NCBI GenBank assembly: GCA_023101885.1
Contig: JALPQD010000242.1
Coordinates: forward strand, 248,001 to 312,000
Source: Typhlomys cinereus
Taxonomy: Eukaryota; Chordata; Mammalia; Rodentia; Platacanthomyidae
Length of the DNA: 64,000 bases
Direction of reading: 5' to 3'
The notes beneath the pieces were generated by a model, which did no database searches, was not told the DNA's origin, and worked only from the letters and a program-made list of their open reading frames with translations. The translations under genes and the position numbers were made by a program. Shown in pieces: positions 60,759 through 64,000 of the stretch (within the stretch, counting starts at the first letter, position 1; each line of letters begins with the position of its first letter).

Positions 60759-61812
60759 ATGACCACTCTGAGCTCTCTTTGACTACTGTGGGCTCTCTAT
60801 GTGCACTATGATCTATGACAACTAGGAGCTTTCTATGATGACTACAAACTCTCTATGACCACTGTGATTTCTGTATGCTGACTCTGAGCATTCTATGACC
60901 ACAGTGAACTCTCTGTGGCTCTTTATGTGAGTAAGAGCTTTCTGTGATGACTGTCAGCTCTGCATGACTGTCAGCACTCTATGACTACTGTAATCTCTAG
61001 ATGACCACTATGATCTCTCTATTACTACTGTGAGCTCTGAATGTTATGAGCTGTCTGTGACCACTGTATGCTATGACCACCACTCTGAGTTCTCTTTGAT
61101 GACTGTGAGCTTTCTATATTCACAATGATCTATGACTACTGTGAACTCTCTATGACAACTATGAGATCTCTTAGACCACTGTGAATTATGACCACTGTGA
61201 GCTATGATGAATATGAGCTCTTTATGATGAAGGTCATTTCTCTATGACCACTATGACCTCTCTATGACCACTGTGAACTATGACCATTGTCAGCTCTCTA
61301 TGACAACTATGAGATTGCTATGGCCACTGTGAGTACTCTAAAACTATTATGAACTATGAGCATTGTGAACTACCTATGACCATTGTGAGCACTCTGTGAC
61401 AATTATGAACTCCCTATGAATACTATGAATTATAACCATTATGAGCTCTTATTGTCCATTATTTGCTCTCTATAACCACTTTTAAACCTTGTGTTTTAAA
61501 TCTTGTGACCTATCTATGTTCACTATGAGCTATGACCACTGTGATCTCTCTATGATCACTATGAGCTCTAAAGACCACTATGAGTTATAACCACTGTATG
61601 CTCTCTATGACAACTATGGTCTGTGACCACTGTGAGCTCTCTGTCAACATTATGAGTTATGACCACTTTGAATTCTCTATAACAATTATGAATTCTCTAT
61701 GACCACTGTTAGTGCTCTGTGACCTCTATGGGCTCTCTGTGAGAACTACAAGCTCTCTGACCACTGTGAACTCAATTTGACCATTTTGAGATCCATATGA
61801 CCATTGTGAGTG
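60759..61812 (+). repeat. Satellite S2, forward block 7
   Basis: Forward S2 units. No other content. Confidence 0.95.
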
Positions 61813-62232
61813 TCATAATTGGACACAGGTGTCAACCTGACTGTTGAGGGTTTGAGCTCTGGGCACATTTGTAGAGAATCAGTGGTTGAATTAAGCCCAG
61901 AGCAAACCTGCAGGAGATTGTCTAGCTGCTGGAGAAGGCCAAGCTCACAGTAGGTGGCATTAGGCCCTGTAATAAATCACAGAGAGCTGGTTGAGAAAGT
62001 TGGCATCCTTCTGTTCACTTGGCCAGACATGCTGGTCAGGCAAGTAAGGATTATCTATCTCTCAGCTGTTATGTGGTGTTGGTGTGGCCAGTTCACTTGG
62101 CTTGGTTGTTGGTGTATACTTCTAGCCAAGCTGGACTGAGAACTGTAACCAGGAATTGTAAGAGAAAATAAACTCTTATTCCCTTATGCTGTTTGATGGT
62201 CACTTATCAGCAACCATACAGGCAGACTGCAA
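61813..62232 (+). mobile_element. URR1-like dispersed repeat, longer copy
   Basis: About 420 bp, running from near CATAATTGGACACAGGTGTC to GACTGCAACA. It has AATAAAC at 62168-62174, about 60 bases before the end. It extends about 40 bases further at the 5' side than the copy at 52093. Short inner frames (for example 61954-62139) are not conserved in the sister copy. The TG...CA ends and late AATAAA also leave a small LTR as an alternative. Confidence 0.6.
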
Positions 62233-64000
62233 CAGTGAGCTCTCTATGTCAATTGTGAGCACTCAATGACCACTATGAGTTCCCTATAACAACTATGAGC
62301 TATGATCATAGTGAACTCTATCTGACCACTGTCAGTTCTCCATGAACAATTTCAGCTCTCTATAAGCACTGTGAGTGCTATCTGACCACTATGAGCACTA
62401 TGAACTTTCTGTTAATATTGTGAACATAATATGATCACTATGAGCTTACTTTGACCATTGTGACCTCTCTATGACCACTGTGAGCTCTCTGTGACCAAAA
62501 CAAACTCTCTATAACCACGGTAATCTCATTTGAGCACTGTGAGCTCTCAATGAGCACTATGATCTATAGCCACTGAGAGTGCTTTATGACCACTGTGAAC
62601 TTACTTTGACCACTATGACCTCTCGAAGACCACTGTGAGCTCTTCATGACCTGTCAGCTCTCTATGACCACTGTGAGCTTTCTGTGACCACTGTGAGTTC
62701 ACTTCGACCCCTGTGAGCTTGTTATAACCACTGTGAGCACTCTATAACCACTGCCAGCTCTCTATGAACACTGTCAGCCCTCTATGACCACTGTGAGAGC
62801 TCTCTGACAACTATGACCTGAGCACTATGAATTCTCTATGACCATTGTAAGCATAGAATGTCCACTATGAGCTCTGTATTACCACTAAGAGCTGTGACCA
62901 CTATAGGGTATCAAAGACAATTTTGAGCTTACTGTGACCACTGTGAGGTCTGTATAAAAACTATATCGAACTCTGTATTACAACTGTGAACTCCCTATGA
63001 CAGGTAAGAGGTCTTTATGATCATAATGAGCTGTCTGTAGCCACTATGAGCTCTCTAGGATCACTGTGATCTTTGATGACTGTAGTTCTCTATGACCCCT
63101 GAAAGCCCTCTATGACTACTGTGAACGCTCTATGACTACTGTGAGTATTCAATGACAATTATGAGATATCCATGACCATTGTGAACCCTCTATGAGCATT
63201 ATGATCTATGACCACCGTGAGCTCTCTGTGACCACGATGAACTCTCTATGACTTCTTTGAGATCTCTATGACCACTGTGAATTGTCTATGACAATTATGA
63301 GCTCTGAATAACAACTATGGGCTATGAGCACTGTGATGCTCTATGATAAATATAAACTAAGACAACTGAAAGCTCTCTAAGACCACTATCAGTCATGACC
63401 TCTATGAGCTCTCTATGGCCACTATGAGGTCTCTTTGACCACTGTTAGCCATGACCACTATGACCTCTGTGACCTAGAACCACTATGACAACTGTGAGCT
63501 CTCTATGATCACTGTGATCTCTATAGACCACTTTGAGATCTTTGTGACCACTATGATCTCTTTATGACCACTATGAGATATGACCATTGTGAACTTTCTA
63601 TGATCACTTTGAGCTCTCTGTGAAAACTGGGAGCTCTCTATGACCCGAGTAGCTGTCTATGAGTGATACCAACGATGAAGACTTACAGCTCTGTGTAAAC
63701 ACTATGAGCCACTATGAACTCTTCATGACCTTTGGGAGCTATGATCACTGTGAGCTCTTATTGTCCATTATGAGCTCTCTATAACCACTGTGAGCCCTGA
63801 CTAATGTGAGTGCTCTGGGAGTTCTCTTTGACCACTATGATTTATAACCACTGTGACCTGTTTATCAACATTGTGAGCTATGACCACATTGAGCTCTTAA
63901 TAATGATTATGAATTCTCTATGATCACTGTGAGTGTTCTATGACCACTATAAGCTATGACAAATTTAATCTCTCTATGACCACTTTAATCACTCTATGAC
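62233..64000 (+). repeat. Satellite S2, forward block 8, running off the right edge
   Basis: Forward S2 units to the end of the window. No gene is seen. Confidence 0.95.

Noticed and set aside
24706..64000. Many 60-99 codon frames with HSGHREL- or SYDHCELS-type repeats
   Set aside because: They follow the 36-bp satellite dimer on both strands, are broken every few units and have no initiation or conservation signal.
31260..64000. Immunoglobulin switch region, because GAGCT is frequent
   Set aside because: GGGGT/GGGCT partner pentamers are absent, the unit is 20/16 bp and no constant-region exon is present.

Overview
The window looks like a non-coding, heterochromatin-like stretch of a rodent genome, probably a muroid. 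The evidence is a short tRNA-derived SINE with a B2-like layout and A/T-rich tail, betaretrovirus-like (class II, ERVK-type) LTR elements with 6-bp target duplications, and tandem satellite over most of the rest. I see no host protein-coding gene, tRNA, rRNA or CRISPR array. Species and repeat names could not be checked; a non-mouse muroid (for example a cricetid or spalacid) is a guess.

Layout. Positions 1-24705 are satellite S1, built on a degenerate 19-bp unit close to GTGAGGCTGTGATGTCACA. Recognisable variant units recur about every 2.0-2.7 kb, so S1 has a long higher-order repeat. From about 24706 to the right edge the array is a different satellite, S2, built on a 20-bp unit (GAGCTCTCTATGACCACTGT) mixed with a 16-bp short form (GAGCTATGACCACTAT). 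S2 lies in reverse orientation from 24706 to 31216 and forward from 31260 to 64000, with a head-to-head switch at 31217-31259. Both arrays run off the window ends.

Insertions. At least nine dispersed repeats interrupt the arrays: a scrambled family A fragment (1591-2712); a solo LTR with a perfect duplication ATATGT (27786-28335); a composite LTR element (36699-37992); two near-complete family A elements in opposite orientation (39494-42674 plus, 45600-48610 minus); a two-LTR family B element with perfect AATGAC duplications (52928-55609, minus); two copies of one URR1-like element (52093-52471 minus, 61813-62232 plus); and a SINE with a 15-bp perfect duplication (60434-60743, minus). Families A and B share an A/T-rich internal segment. 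None of these elements has room for pol; only short, broken gag-like frames are visible, so they look non-autonomous.

The most interesting signals are structural: the S1 higher-order repeat, two microinversions at the same point of that repeat, a 41-bp perfect inverted duplication in S2, the array-wide orientation switch, and the dense array of CRE/ATF-like octamers (TGATGTCA, with a few intact TGACGTCA) across 24 kb of S1.
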